Assembly (NCBI GenBank): GCA_003508835.1
Contig: PUFA01000014.1
Coordinates: forward strand, 124,001-188,000
Length of the DNA stretch: 64,000 bases
Source of the DNA: Eonycteris spelaea
Lineage: Eukaryota; Chordata; Mammalia; Chiroptera; Pteropodidae
Direction of reading: 5' to 3'
Position numbers and translations under genes: made by a program
Part shown: in pieces, positions 36,005 to 46,425 of the stretch
Layout: every line of letters begins with the position of its first letter
How positions within the stretch are numbered: position 1 is the stretch's first letter
Notes under the pieces: generated by a model
What the model was told of the DNA's origin: nothing
Databases searched by the model: none
Seen by the model: only the letters and a program-made list of their open reading frames with translations

Positions 36005-36149
36005 ACCTGCCACCCACTCTATGTGGACAATTTGCCACCTCCAAGTGCGCTCTGTAAGCTATGCACCCAGCAGGGCCACGTGCCTAACACGTTCCCGACG
36101 CGCCCCGTTTCCCAAGGTGGCGGTGGGAGCACAGCGTCCGCTTGCGCTG

Positions 36150-36345
36150 GCCTACTATGCGAACCTGCGGCGGCATCTCTTCAGTCACCATGACAACCTT
36201 TCCAAGTGGGTGCCATCATCCTCTGTTACAAACAGCGATCTCGGGCCTCAGAGAACCCAAGAAACGTCCCCACGGTCACACGGCCTCCGAAGAGCTGCGA
36301 TTCCACCCAGTGTGTCCGGCTCCAATGCCCCCGCCCCCTCGGAAC
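36150..36345 (+). mobile_element. MIR SINE remnant
   Basis: Runs in register with MIR from 'gcatctcttcagtcaccatgacaac' through 'atcatcctctgttacaaac' and 'ggtcacacggcctccgaagagctg' to 'tccggctccaatgccc'. The RFX-like half sites inside it are part of the SINE. Confidence 0.7.
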
Positions 36346-36384
36346 CACCAGCCTCCTGTGAGGAGGACGCAGGCCTCCCGAAAA

Positions 36385-36600
36385 GGCCTCCGCTGCACAA
36401 CGGCAACTTTTGCCAAGATGGTGACAACAGCCGGCGAAAGGTTAAAATGGTGCCTCCTAGCACGAAAGCAGCCATGACCCTCACAAATGGGTGTGGCAGT
36501 GTGCCAATAAAACTTTATTGACAAAACCAGGTGGTGGGCCGGCTGGATTCAGCCGATGGGCTGTGCCCTGCTATTGTTTTAGACCATGAGAAGGCTTTGT
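36385..36600. mobile_element. hAT non-autonomous element (MER3-like)
   Basis: Contains the diagnostic blocks 'gcacgaaagcagccatga', 'aatgggtgtggcagtgt', 'ccaataaaactttattgac' and 'gggccggctggattcagcc' in the right order for this 200-bp mammalian hAT element. The family is clear; the exact name is from memory. Confidence 0.75.
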
Positions 36601-38488
36601 TCAGCAGAGCCAAGCCCTCCCTTCGTTTACTCACTCACCATGTTCAACAAACACTTTTCAGCGCCCACTATGTGCTATTCAGTGCCCACTATGTGCCAGA
36701 CCCTTCCAAACGTGTGGGACAGAGCAGCGGGCAGTGCCGACTCGCCTGCCATTCCGCATGGCAGTGACTCGCAGACAACCTTCTGTCTACTATCCGTCCC
36801 CCTCACCCCAGCAGGCGCCATCGGCAGAGTGGCTGCCTGGCGACACCCCACCCAGCCGGCCCTTGCGGCAAGGTCAGCAGCTCACAGACTGGAATTCCTT
36901 GGAATGTGTGAAAAATAGGTTCTGTGGCTTTAAGAAAGGCCTGAAAACCAGTCTGGGCTAGATATTGCCGTTTTATTGATGGCCGGGTGTGTGGGACACA
37001 ATCAAAGTCTTGCCAATGTCAGATTTCAGATTGCATCCATTGCTTCCCCGGGATCTATCTGTCAGGCCCATCACTGTGTTGCAAGAGAGGCAATTAATCT
37101 GAAGGGACTTCTGGCTTACAAAGTCACCCTGGCATTGCCTAGATCTCATCGTGCACTGACCCAGGGACAGCCACTGAACATCTGGGGAGCCCCCAACCAG
37201 GCTGCTGAGTCAGAGAGGGTGCTCGCCCCTCCCCCAACCAAGCCCAGTAACTACCGAGGAATTCACGATTACCCAGGGGCTCTCAATAGTGAGTGCAACT
37301 TTAGAAACGTGCAACTTTAGAAACGCACGTCCAAACGTCTCACTCTGAAACGAGGGTGAAGGGGCCAGGATATGGCGCACTCGCCTGTGAGGACCTCTCA
37401 GACCACTCCGCAGACCACCCCGAGGCCAGAGGGAGCAGGGCCACGGCGGAAGAGCCCCACAGGACTTTCTAACAGGACTCCTGAGTCTGCAGAGGCTACA
37501 GGACTCTCCAGAGTGGACGGGAACTTTGAAAACCCGGCACAGAATATCCCCACAGGGACACCGGGGGACCCGAGAGACGGCCAGACCTCCTGGCACCGGA
37601 GACTAAGTCCCTGAACTCCGCCAGCTCTGAGCTTGACGGGGGCCGGGGGGCCTCCCAGGACGTGGGCCTCGAGGGTACGCCCGCCTGACACTGTGACTCC
37701 TAGAGAAGCACAATCAAACAGAAAGCTGGCCTTAAAAGTGGGGGGGGGGAATAAAATTAAAATTTGGAAATTTTTTGCCTTGGTTATTTCTAGAAGGATC
37801 TCCTTTCAAGTGACTCACGAAAATGAGCTCTTAAAGCGTGTGCGGTAAACGGCAAGCAGCAGTCTACAGAGCTTCTAAGGGAGGAAAAGGCCCCCCTTGT
37901 CTAATCTGGGGGCGCTCGGCTGTCAGGCCTTCCACCCTCCTCCCGGCACTCGGTTCTTCTGCGTCCCTCGACGGTGTCTCCGCGTAGACATTTTCTCGGT
38001 GCACTGACTGGCTAAGGGAGCTGGTCCAGAATGAGGTCTGAGAAATGAGGAAATGCCACCTGAGCCCCCGGGACACCACGAGACAGGTCAACACATGGAA
38101 GGGCTGAGCCTCGCCAACGTGCTCGCTGCCAGGAGCTCGGTGCTGGTCCCTCGGGCCCCCTCGCACTCGGACACCCTGCCCCTCAGCACACCTGCCACGG
38201 TGGGAGCCCCCACTGCCCCCTCATGTGGACACCTCTGAGTGGCAGCATCTACGTCACACACCAAGTCCTTGTCACAAGGGACAATGGAAACTTGATTTCT
38301 TATTTCCACAGTGGGAACCAGGACTAAGAACCCAGGAATGTCCCCCTGCATACAGAAAAGCTATGCAAAAGATGACAAGCAGCCACAACGTCACGTGGGG
38401 TGTCCATGACCTGACTTCCGAGGGTTTCCCATGCGCACAATGAGAACAATGTGAGACAGCGATTACCACCACCCACCCCAGAAGAGCT

Positions 38489-38502
38489 GCGCCCTCTGCT
38501 GG
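38489..38502 (-). promoter_or_regulatory. Consensus CTCF core site
   Basis: On the minus strand it reads CCAGCAGAGGGCGC, matching every position of CCASYAGRKGGCRS. It is in intron 3 and not in a recognised transposon. Likely a CTCF site; orientation is minus. Confidence 0.6.
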
Positions 38503-38765
38503 CTAAGCACACCCCTCCATCTCACCATCCGCCGGCAGCTTCTACTAGGTTCCAGAACAGTCTGCCTTCGGTGGCAACAGGAGCACAGCGACAATAAGTA
38601 ACAGACAGTGCAAGACCCAAAGAAATCGTCACTGCCTGTTTTTAAAAGGGAAGGTTTTTTTAATCCTAGACAATTACATTAGATTTCAAAGTGGAGGACC
38701 TTGATCTGGGACATCGCCCTCCAGAACCGAACGCGAGATGATGAATCACCACCGTTTAAGCGTGT

Positions 38766-38860
38766 GCGCACACACACACACACACATGCACACACATGTG
38801 CACATACACTGACATACTCACGCACAATCACACACGTGCACTCTCACGCACACACTCACT
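38766..38860. repeat. (CA)n-rich repeat
   Basis: CACACA runs interrupted by ATG, GTG and ACTG. Partly alternating purine-pyrimidine. Confidence 0.9.
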
Positions 38861-39307
38861 ATCAGGGAAACACTGAAGACGGCTGCATCTAACAGTGGGC
38901 CGGGCAGGGACCCACGTGGAAGTGAGACGCGGCAGGTTCCTGTGTGCTGCAGCACCTACAGCGAACACTAAGATGAGCGTGCAAAGTGGCATGTTCCAGA
39001 TCACCATGAGTCCTTCGAAGCGGGATTTATAAACTATTCAAGTAACCCGCAGGAAAGCAAGACGAGAAACAGTAATGAGAACAGAAAACAAGTAAGACGG
39101 CATATTTCAGCCCTGCACAGCACGATTTAAATGTAAATGGTCTGATACACGATTGAAAGACAGAGAGGAACAGCGAATTAGCACAAACACACGCACACCG
39201 CCCAACCATACGCCGTCTACCAACAGAACTCACCTCCAAAACCCAGAGCACCCGCTCACTCTAGAACAGGTGGCCTCTACGCCTCAGACCTGTGCACACC
39301 TTGTAAC

Positions 39308-39426
39308 TAGAGTTGCCAGATTGAAAAATAAAAATATTTGCATAGGACACACTTACATTAAAAATTATTCCTTACATGTGAAATTCAAGGTTAATGGGGT
39401 ACCCTGCGTTTTCTCTGGCAACCCTG
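39308..39426. mobile_element. Palindromic non-autonomous DNA transposon (MER53-like)
   Basis: Terminal inverted repeat GTTGCCAGA at 39312-39320 and its complement TCTGGCAAC at 39414-39422. The inner sequence has the 'aataaaaatat' and 'gtgaaattcaaggttaatgggg' blocks expected of this palindromic mammalian element. It is internally shortened. Confidence 0.7.
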
Positions 39427-39869
39427 TTTCTGACATAAACTCCCATCTTAGCTTCCCCACGAATCAGTAAGAAAAGCGCGTGTACCCCCCATCCATCCGA
39501 TGGAGACCAGCGACCCTGTGAGGCTGGGTGACCGGCCCTCATCCACAGAGAGAAGGGGTCCCCCCACCCTACACGCACAGTCTGGTACACAGTGCAGGGG
39601 TGGAAAGAGGGTTAGAGATGCTGGGGAGGACGCGATGCAAGACAGAGTGGTCCCTGAGGCTGGGATGGATTGTGACAGGCAGAGATTTGGACGAAGACAG
39701 TTTAAGGCGGAGAGATTAGCAGGAGAAGCAGCCAGAGCATGACAGAAGGATGTGGGGGAACTCGGGTGTAAATGGGGCCCTGGGACTGCGGGGCGACGCA
39801 GGAGGAGATGCCGAGGAAAGGCAGTTCCGGGCAGGCTCACAGACAATGAGGACATGGTGCCAGCACTCG

Positions 39870-40030
39870 CCACGTCAGGGCATGTAACGGTCACCGCAGT
39901 CCCGTAAGTAATTACGTTCCCCGTTTTGCAGACACAGCCGGGGCGTAGAGAGGGGCCTTGATTGCTCAGGCCCCAGAGCTGACAGGTGTCAGGGCCAGGA
40001 CGGCCGTCCCGCTGGCTGACCTGCGTGGCT
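39870..40030 (+). mobile_element. MIR SINE remnant
   Basis: Tracks MIR from the 'taattacgttccccgttttgcagac' block through 'gcgtagagaggggccttgattgctcagg' to the 'agctgacaggtgtcagggcc' part. Confidence 0.65.
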
Positions 40031-41099
40031 CTGTCATGCTGCAGCAATCAGGCGAGCGGAGCCCCAGCCGGGTCTGAGCAGGGAGATCAGTCGTGGGGGT
40101 GGAACTGCAACCACGAGGTGAGGCAGGAAAGGGGAGAAAACGGGCTCCCTGGGGGAGCGCGGGGAAGAGTCAGAACGCCCTCGACCCCCGCCCGCACCCC
40201 GGGGCCTGAGCAGGGTTCGCAGAGCCCTGGCAGCTGCCTCCCACCACGCCCCTGCGCCCACACGCATACTTGGCTGCCCCCGCTGCGGGCCCGGGTCGCT
40301 GCCCTAGGGGCCCGCTCGCTGTCACTGGGGGAAACGGCGCCAGCAGGACGCCTGGGGCGGGGCCCCAGCGAAGCGTGAGCGCGCCAGCAGCACGTCGCCG
40401 GCCGCTGTGTTCTCATCTCGCAAGGACCCTGCGCCGGCGTGATCTAGTCTTCCTGACGTTTCACCTGCCTCTGCTGAAAACTTCATCCCAGTCCTAACGT
40501 AGGGCGTTCTCCCCGAACGCGGGGCACGAGCCACGCCGGCTGCCACTCACCCGCCTGCCACCGGGTCGCGGGATGACGTAAGCCAGCTACCAGTTCCAAG
40601 GCAGGCTTCTGAAATCCTTAACTGATAAACCATTTTGCCACATCGTTTGTCCTTTGTTCTCCATCTTGGCTTTGCACTTATCATCTTTTATTCTTAAAGA
40701 CCCTCCTTTGCTCTTCATAAAATTCTACTTCGCAGCGTGTCTTCCGAGGACTCGTGCCTCCTTTTAAGACTGCTTTCCCGTCGTCCTGTGTCTGGTGAGT
40801 CACAGGACCACAGATACCACGAACGACACCGGCAGGCAGAGGAGCAGGACCCAGCAGGGCTTCCCACAGCCCGCGGTGGCCAGGTGAGCCTGTCACCTGT
40901 CCCTGTTCCCTCCCCATCCCTTATGAAAATGAAGTTCTGATCCCGAAACTTCATGGCTTTGGGGCTTGGCTGAATCACTCCCAGCTGCCCTCAGAGTGGC
41001 TGCTCCCCACACCCAGCTGAGATCAGACTAAGGGACATCGAAATGCCCTCGCCCAGAAGTTCTGCTCTTTGTGAGGACCCAGTGCACAAACGTAGTCAC

Positions 41100-41240
41100 T
41101 GCTGCCAGCAGGGCGCCTGCCCTTGAGCTGCACTGGCTCCACCCAGCCCCACGGCGGCCCGCCCCCCACCCCGTACTGCACAGGCTCCACCCCCCCCTCA
41201 CTGCGGCCCCAGTGCTGCACTGGCTGCACACCCCACCACC
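41100..41240. repeat. Degenerate ~54-bp tandem duplication
   Basis: CTGCACTGGCTCCACCCAGC, GTACTGCACAGGCTCCACCC and TGCTGCACTGGCTGCACACC recur at about 50-bp steps, with related filler sequence. Confidence 0.6.
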
Positions 41241-41299
41241 CCTTCCGCGGCAATGCCCTCCAGGGGCAAGGGACAGGACACAGCAGCTAATCACCCACA

Positions 41300-41535
41300 A
41301 GTGGCTTCAGCCACGCCCCCTTCTGGCCATGCATCCCTGCCACGCCCTTCCTGCCGGCCCCCAAACAGGTGCCTCTCCTGGCCACGCCCCTCCAGGCCAC
41401 GCCTCCACCTGATGCCCCTCCTGGGCACATCCTGTCCGCACCACCCGGCTCAAGCCCCTTCCCAGTCTCCTTAGCCACGCCTCCGGCCACAACACACCAA
41501 CCCCGGCCACACCCAGACAGGCCACGCCTTCCCTG
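41300..41535. repeat. Cluster of GCCACGCC motifs (degenerate minisatellite)
   Basis: The octamer GCCACGCC or a close variant recurs about eight times, often followed by C/T-rich filler (for example near 41308, 41339, 41383, 41397, 41475 and 41522). It may be a decayed tandem repeat, or a cluster of CACC/GC-box-like sites. Confidence 0.6.
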
Positions 41536-41689
41536 CACACGCCCCAAAGTCTCAAGGGTGAGCAAAATACCTCAGCAGAAAAGATCGCAGGTGGCCAAGG
41601 TCCCACCTACAGTCAAAGACACAGAAGCAAGCACATGCCGCCGCAGGCCTGCTGTGCTGCCCAGCCCTGGGCTGCACCGTGGGACACCT

Positions 41690-42130
41690 GGACGCTGGAA
41701 ACACCTGTGATGGCAGGCGGCCTGGGGCTGAGAGCCTGACCAAGACAACCACCTCCCCAAACTCCTCCCATGAGTAAACAAACCCAAGAGCCCAGGGCCC
41801 TTGCGGCTGAACTGGTGAAGTCCTACAGCCCAGCACAGCAGGGTGTGACTGCATTTGGGAAGCGGGCCCCTAAAGAAGTGACCGAGTTAAAAATGTCCCT
41901 AGGGTGGGCCCCAACCCACTATGTCTGGTGTCCTCATAAAACAAGGAGATGAGGACAGACACACACACAGGGGACACCGTGAGCACACAGGGAGAAGGCG
42001 GCCGTCTAGAGGCCCAGGAGAGAGGCCTCACAGGAACCAGTCCCGCAACACCCCACTGCTCTCGGCCTTCGCGCCTCCGGGACTGGTGCAAGCACCCCCC
42101 AGTGTGTGCCGTGTCGTGGTGAGCTGATCG
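41690..42130 (+). mobile_element. ERVL-MaLR LTR remnant (MLT1-like)
   Basis: Solo LTR-type sequence with the characteristic 'tgactgcatttggga', 'tctggtgtcctcataaaa', 'gagatgaggacagacac', 'gagcacacagggagaaggcggccgtct' and 'gagagaggcctcacaggaacca' blocks in order. No internal retroviral coding sequence is present. Confidence 0.7.
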
Positions 42131-42389
42131 GACTGAGACAACGGCTAGGCACCTTCGTGCAAGGTGCACACCTTGGACAGGGGTCACCTTGAGGCTGGCA
42201 CGTGGCCTCACAAAGCCCTGGCAGCAAGCGCTCCCTCTACTCCCCAGAAAAGAGCCAGAGGGCGTGGCATGGGGGGCCAAGGGCACAGAGCACAGGGCCA
42301 GCCTGTGCGAGAGCAGCAGATAACACATCTGGGGTTGCAGGAGGAACGTGGCACGGTGGTTTTTTTTACAGTCTAACTAGAAAAATTAA

Positions 42390-42650
42390 TTCAAATTGGG
42401 CTTTGTCCAAGCACCCCCTGGCGGCCTGGAACCTGGAGGAAGGGCCATAAACACAGTGTTCTGACGGATGACAGAAACGGCAAGCGGAGCGGGGGCGTCC
42501 GGCGGGGCGCTCTGGGGACCAAGTCTTATTTAACGTCTTCATTAGCGATCTGCAAGGAGCAGTAAATAGCACATTAATTAAATTTCCAGATGATACTAAA
42601 CGTAGAGGTGCTACAGAAAGTCAATGAGGACAGAGAAATGATGCCGATGG
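42390..42650 (+). mobile_element. CR1/L3-clade LINE remnant
   Basis: A short stretch from 42523 reads LFNVFISDL and then LIKFPDDTK, recognisable as the reverse-transcriptase region of a CR1-type LINE (family LFNIFINDL...FADDTK), with the catalytic box decayed from FADD to FPDD. There is no full open frame. It is an old fragment of about 260 bp. Confidence 0.65.
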
Positions 42651-43179
42651 CATCCGAAGGGGTTGCTTAGGAACGTAAGAAACAACACAGGACTCGATCT
42701 CAAGGAGGAGGAACAGCTGATCAAACACTCTGCGCACAGTGTGCGGCTCCATCCCATTTCTGTCAGATGAGTGTGTAAGAACAAAGCAGGTGGCCCTTGT
42801 CCCCTGAGCTCTCACTCTCCACGATCCGGAACCTAATGGGCTCAGCGACGCCCTGATGGACCCCTGCCCATCAGAATGCTCCTCACCCGCCATCCGAAAC
42901 TCCGAAGCCCAAACAGATCCCGGTAATGGAGACGCTGCAGTCACCCCCTGGCAGCCCACACTCAGGGGGCGGGGCGTTGTACAGATGAACCCCTCTGAGT
43001 GCACCTGTGACCCACGCACCCCGATTAGGAAGACAGGCTGCAACACGGCGACGAAGGCCATCACGGAACCCCGTGTGCCGAGGAGCACTGCCACGGGAAT
43101 GAGGACGCGTGGGACTCACCCAAGCCACGGAATGTTCCTGAAGAGAGAAAGGGGCCTGGGCTTCCGCTCTGAGATAACG

Positions 43180-43275
43180 GGCTGCGCCCCCACGTTCACT
43201 GCGGCACTGCTTACGACAGCCAAGACTGGAAACGTCCCAGGTGCCCACCGCCAGGCGAACAAAGAAAACACGCAC
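43180..43275 (+). mobile_element. L1 3'-end fragment, GC-shifted
   Basis: The blocks 'gttcactgcggcactgctta', 'cgacagccaagactggaaac' and 'gtcccaggtgcccaccgcca' follow the L1 region 'ttcatagcagcattattcacaatagccaaaaggtggaaacaacccaaatgtccatc'. A/T sites are widely replaced by G/C. Confidence 0.6.
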
Positions 43276-43331
43276 GGCAAGCACCTCAGCACCCGACACG
43301 CACCGCCGTGCACATCCAGCCAGGAGGGCCC

Positions 43332-43478
43332 TCGACACACGACACACACAGCACGCACGCACAGCACGCACTCACACACTCACAGCACACACTCCCCACA
43401 CAGCACACACACACAGCACACACTCCCCACACAGCATGCACACAGCACAGAGCACACACACACACAGCACGCACACTC
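43332..43478. repeat. (CA)n / CAGCACACACTCCCCACA repeat
   Basis: CA-rich tract with a longer internal unit, CAGCACACACTCCCCACA, that recurs. Confidence 0.9.
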
Positions 43479-43659
43479 CGCTGCGGGCCCCCTGGGCCTG
43501 TCTCCAGTGAAGTCCTCAGCTGACACTGCTCAGCGCACAGCTACGCTAGTGAAGAGAGCTCCATCAACTCTATTTTTATTAGTCACGGGAAAATGGGAGC
43601 CCACAAAACATGTAAGTGCAAACGAGAGCACAAAACGTTCTCACTTCAAACGTGTTTTG

Positions 43660-44010
43660 CTGGGCACGCAGGGAACCGCCACGGGCCGCGCCGGGAGGCT
43701 GTGGTCAGGGGCCTGAGCGGGGCACCGCCACCCCCCGCAGGGCGCCCGGAGGGTCCCCGAGGTGCGAGGCCTCTCGCCAGCCTGCCAGCTTTCGTCCCAA
43801 GGCGCTGCCTCTTGGCACCCGGGTCGTGAGAAACGCTCCTTTCCCAACTCGGCACCTGCGCCTGGGAAAGGGACGCTCCGCGTTCGCCGCCGCACGGAGC
43901 GCACGACGGCGCGCGGAGCAGACACGCAGCGGCCCACGCGGCACCCGCCCCACGCGTCGCGCTGTTGCCATGGAGCCGCGGCCCCTCCCTGCCCGTCTGC
44001 ACGCCACGCC
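43660..44010. other. CpG-dense patch in intron 3
   Basis: CpG is frequent, particularly 43840-43990, and the patch includes GTTGCCATGG (43974-43983), an RFX half site. It has no exon I can recognise. Confidence 0.4.
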
Positions 44011-44914
44011 CCGGGAACGTCAGTTACTCCAGCTCAGGACTGGACTCCCCAACCAGGGCCTGAAGACGCTTCTCTTCCTGGGAAACCCGCCCTTCCCTCC
44101 GCTTATTTTCAAAGTAACCGTGTAAACTCAAAGGACATTTTTCTTCTCATTTGGTGCAGAGATAAAGGGGAAGCTGCCGCTTTAAACAAAAAGCTGTGCT
44201 CTCGCGTCAGCTCCAGGGGCCCCCGACCGGAGGCCACAGGGCAGCTCACCGCACAGGCGACACAACGAAGTCCTGGGAGAGCGCAAAAGGTGGGCGGTCA
44301 GCCAGGAGGGCCCAGAGCAGCACCCACTGGCTGGTGGCGATGTGGCTGCCCCAGGCAAGGGACTGAGCACGAGCCACGCCCACTCATTACCTCTCAGGAG
44401 TGACAGTCTCAGCAAAGCCCCACCCCATCCCGTGCCATATCCCGTGGCCATCACATGAGCCCAGAGGACACAGGCGACTCTCAAACAATATTCTCGCAGG
44501 CGGGGGCGGCGGTGACGCCACCCTGGCTTCGGGAGGCATGCGAGGCCCCGCCAGGCAGCGCAGCTCTCCTGGGCCTGGCTACTGAGCTCTCGCCATACGG
44601 GAGGGGGCGCTGAGAGGGTCCCCTGGAGCCTGCGGTGCGGGGGCAGGGAACTGAGCTCAGTACTGCTCCCAGGGACGCCAGATGCCCCAGGTAGAAACAC
44701 CTGTCCAGCTGGTCGCCTCGGTGAGAGGCCAGCCATGTGCCTGATTCTGCCATGTGCTTCTCAAGCAGGATCTTCAGTCTGTGACGATATTTAGAGAAAT
44801 GCCTGAGAAGCACAAGGAAGCTTTTAAAAGGGCATCAGGCTGAGAGCATGGCCAGCAGGGAAGGGGGGGCGGAGGAGAGGACCACAGTGAGGAGGTCGTG
44901 GGGAGAGGACGCTA

Positions 44915-44942
44915 GTGCCCCCTGCTGACCAAGAGGGGGCTG
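44915..44942. promoter_or_regulatory. CTCF-like site, possibly paired
   Basis: On the minus strand 44915-44928 reads TCAGCAGGGGGCAC, one mismatch from the CTCF core. A plus-strand CCAAGAGGGGGCTG follows directly (44929-44942) but has three mismatches. Confidence 0.4.
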
Positions 44943-44964
44943 CGGGGGTGCAGCCAGCCACCAC

Positions 44965-45178
44965 CCGACACACACAACCAGACACACGACACGCACATAA
45001 ACGTCACACGCATCGCATGTACACAAGACAGCACACAGCCTGCATACACACATCACACACGCGACAAACGACATACAACACACGGCAGACACACAACGTA
45101 CATGTGACAACACAGACAAGACAGTGTATGTGACGGATACACACATGGCAAAACATACACAGCAGACACGCGCACAAA
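44965..45178. repeat. Degenerate ACAC-rich repeat
   Basis: CACACGACACGCACATAAACG-type sequence with CA and ACG units; many interruptions. Confidence 0.85.
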
Positions 45179-46389
45179 AACAATGTAATTCTGAAAAAAA
45201 GGAAATTAAAGCAGCAAAGTCACAATTTTCAAAAGCATCTACTTAAGTTTCTCTGAAACATGTTTTTTTCTCAAGGAACCGTCTGATAACCTGTGAGAAC
45301 TAGAATGGGAACGTGGGGACCAGGAGAGACATGATGGCTTAGGGAGCATGGGAGGCGGCACCCAGGGCCCCCCGACACTGCCCAGGCGTCCCGTGGGACC
45401 CCTCTCCCCGCCCCGCTCCGCCCGCAGAAGCTGGGGAAGGTGGTATGGGCTGTTCCTGTTCACCCTCCCCACCCCACCCCACCCCTGCCCGCATTAAATG
45501 TTTGCAAACACGAATCTAAGAAGTTCTATCAAAGAATCAAATTTCCCTAATAATCAAATTTCAAAAAACAAAAATAAAGCGAGCAGGTTTTGAAGCACAT
45601 TTTGCACGATATGACGTGGGGGGCAGCACAAGCCTCTGCTGTCCCTGAGGGGCGGGTGCGTCCGGGCGGCAGGGACCCGGCCTTCTGGGGTGACTGTCAG
45701 GCGAGGACCGAGGGTGCACTTCTGCTGTGGGCACGGCCGCCCCGTCACCCGCCCCAGCCCCAGCGTTCCGCCCACCCGGCCGTTTGCTCAGACACCGGCG
45801 GCTCCCGGCTGGGGAGGCAGCCTCACCCCCCACGTGCCTCACTCCGCTTTCCCGGCAATGCATTTTTCTTACAAAAATATCAAAAGAAAAGCTAGTTTTT
45901 TTCTGAATCTTCAGCTATGTAGATAAAGATCCAAAAGAGTCTGTCGCCTATACAACTCCCCCACCACCCTGACTCCAAGAATATATCTGTCACAATCATC
46001 ACAGGTGACGACCAAAATCAGATCGATGGCAGGCACAGATCCCTATCAATAATCCATGACAACCTGCTCCCGCGACACAGAGCCGTGAGCCAGGACAGGC
46101 GGGTGTGCAGTTTGCCCCGGTAACGGGTCTGCATGTCAGTTCCTCTAACCCACTGCACGTCGCTGTTTTCTAAGCAGCGTGAAGGGACCTGAGGCTGCGA
46201 GGGGTTTTTGCTGTGAGCAGCAGCTGCTCAGGTTGCCCAGGGGGGATTCCTGCTGCCTGTATCCGCTGCCCCTCCGAGGCAGGACAATAAAAGGTGCAGA
46301 GGAAGCACTCCGCATTGGGCATTTTGAAGAACACGGTGTGAGTTAATCCAATTTTCCATATTTATTCTCAAGGCCGTCGTGGTATTCCA

Positions 46390-46425
46390 GTGTGTGTGTG
46401 TGTGTGTGTGCGCGCGTGCACGCAC
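46390..46425 (+). repeat. (TG)n followed by (CG)n
   Basis: About ten TG units pass into CGCGCGTGCACGCAC, a strictly alternating purine-pyrimidine tract prone to Z-DNA. Confidence 0.92.

Noticed and set aside
36184..36197. GTCACCATGACAAC, RFX-like
   Set aside because: Falls inside a MIR relic and has weak half sites.
41690..42130. Possibility of a fuller endogenous retrovirus
   Set aside because: Only LTR-type sequence is present; no gag, pol or env-like reading frame nearby.
44929..44942. Plus-strand CTCF-like CCAAGAGGGGGCTG
   Set aside because: Three mismatches to the core; kept only as a possible partner of the better site next to it.
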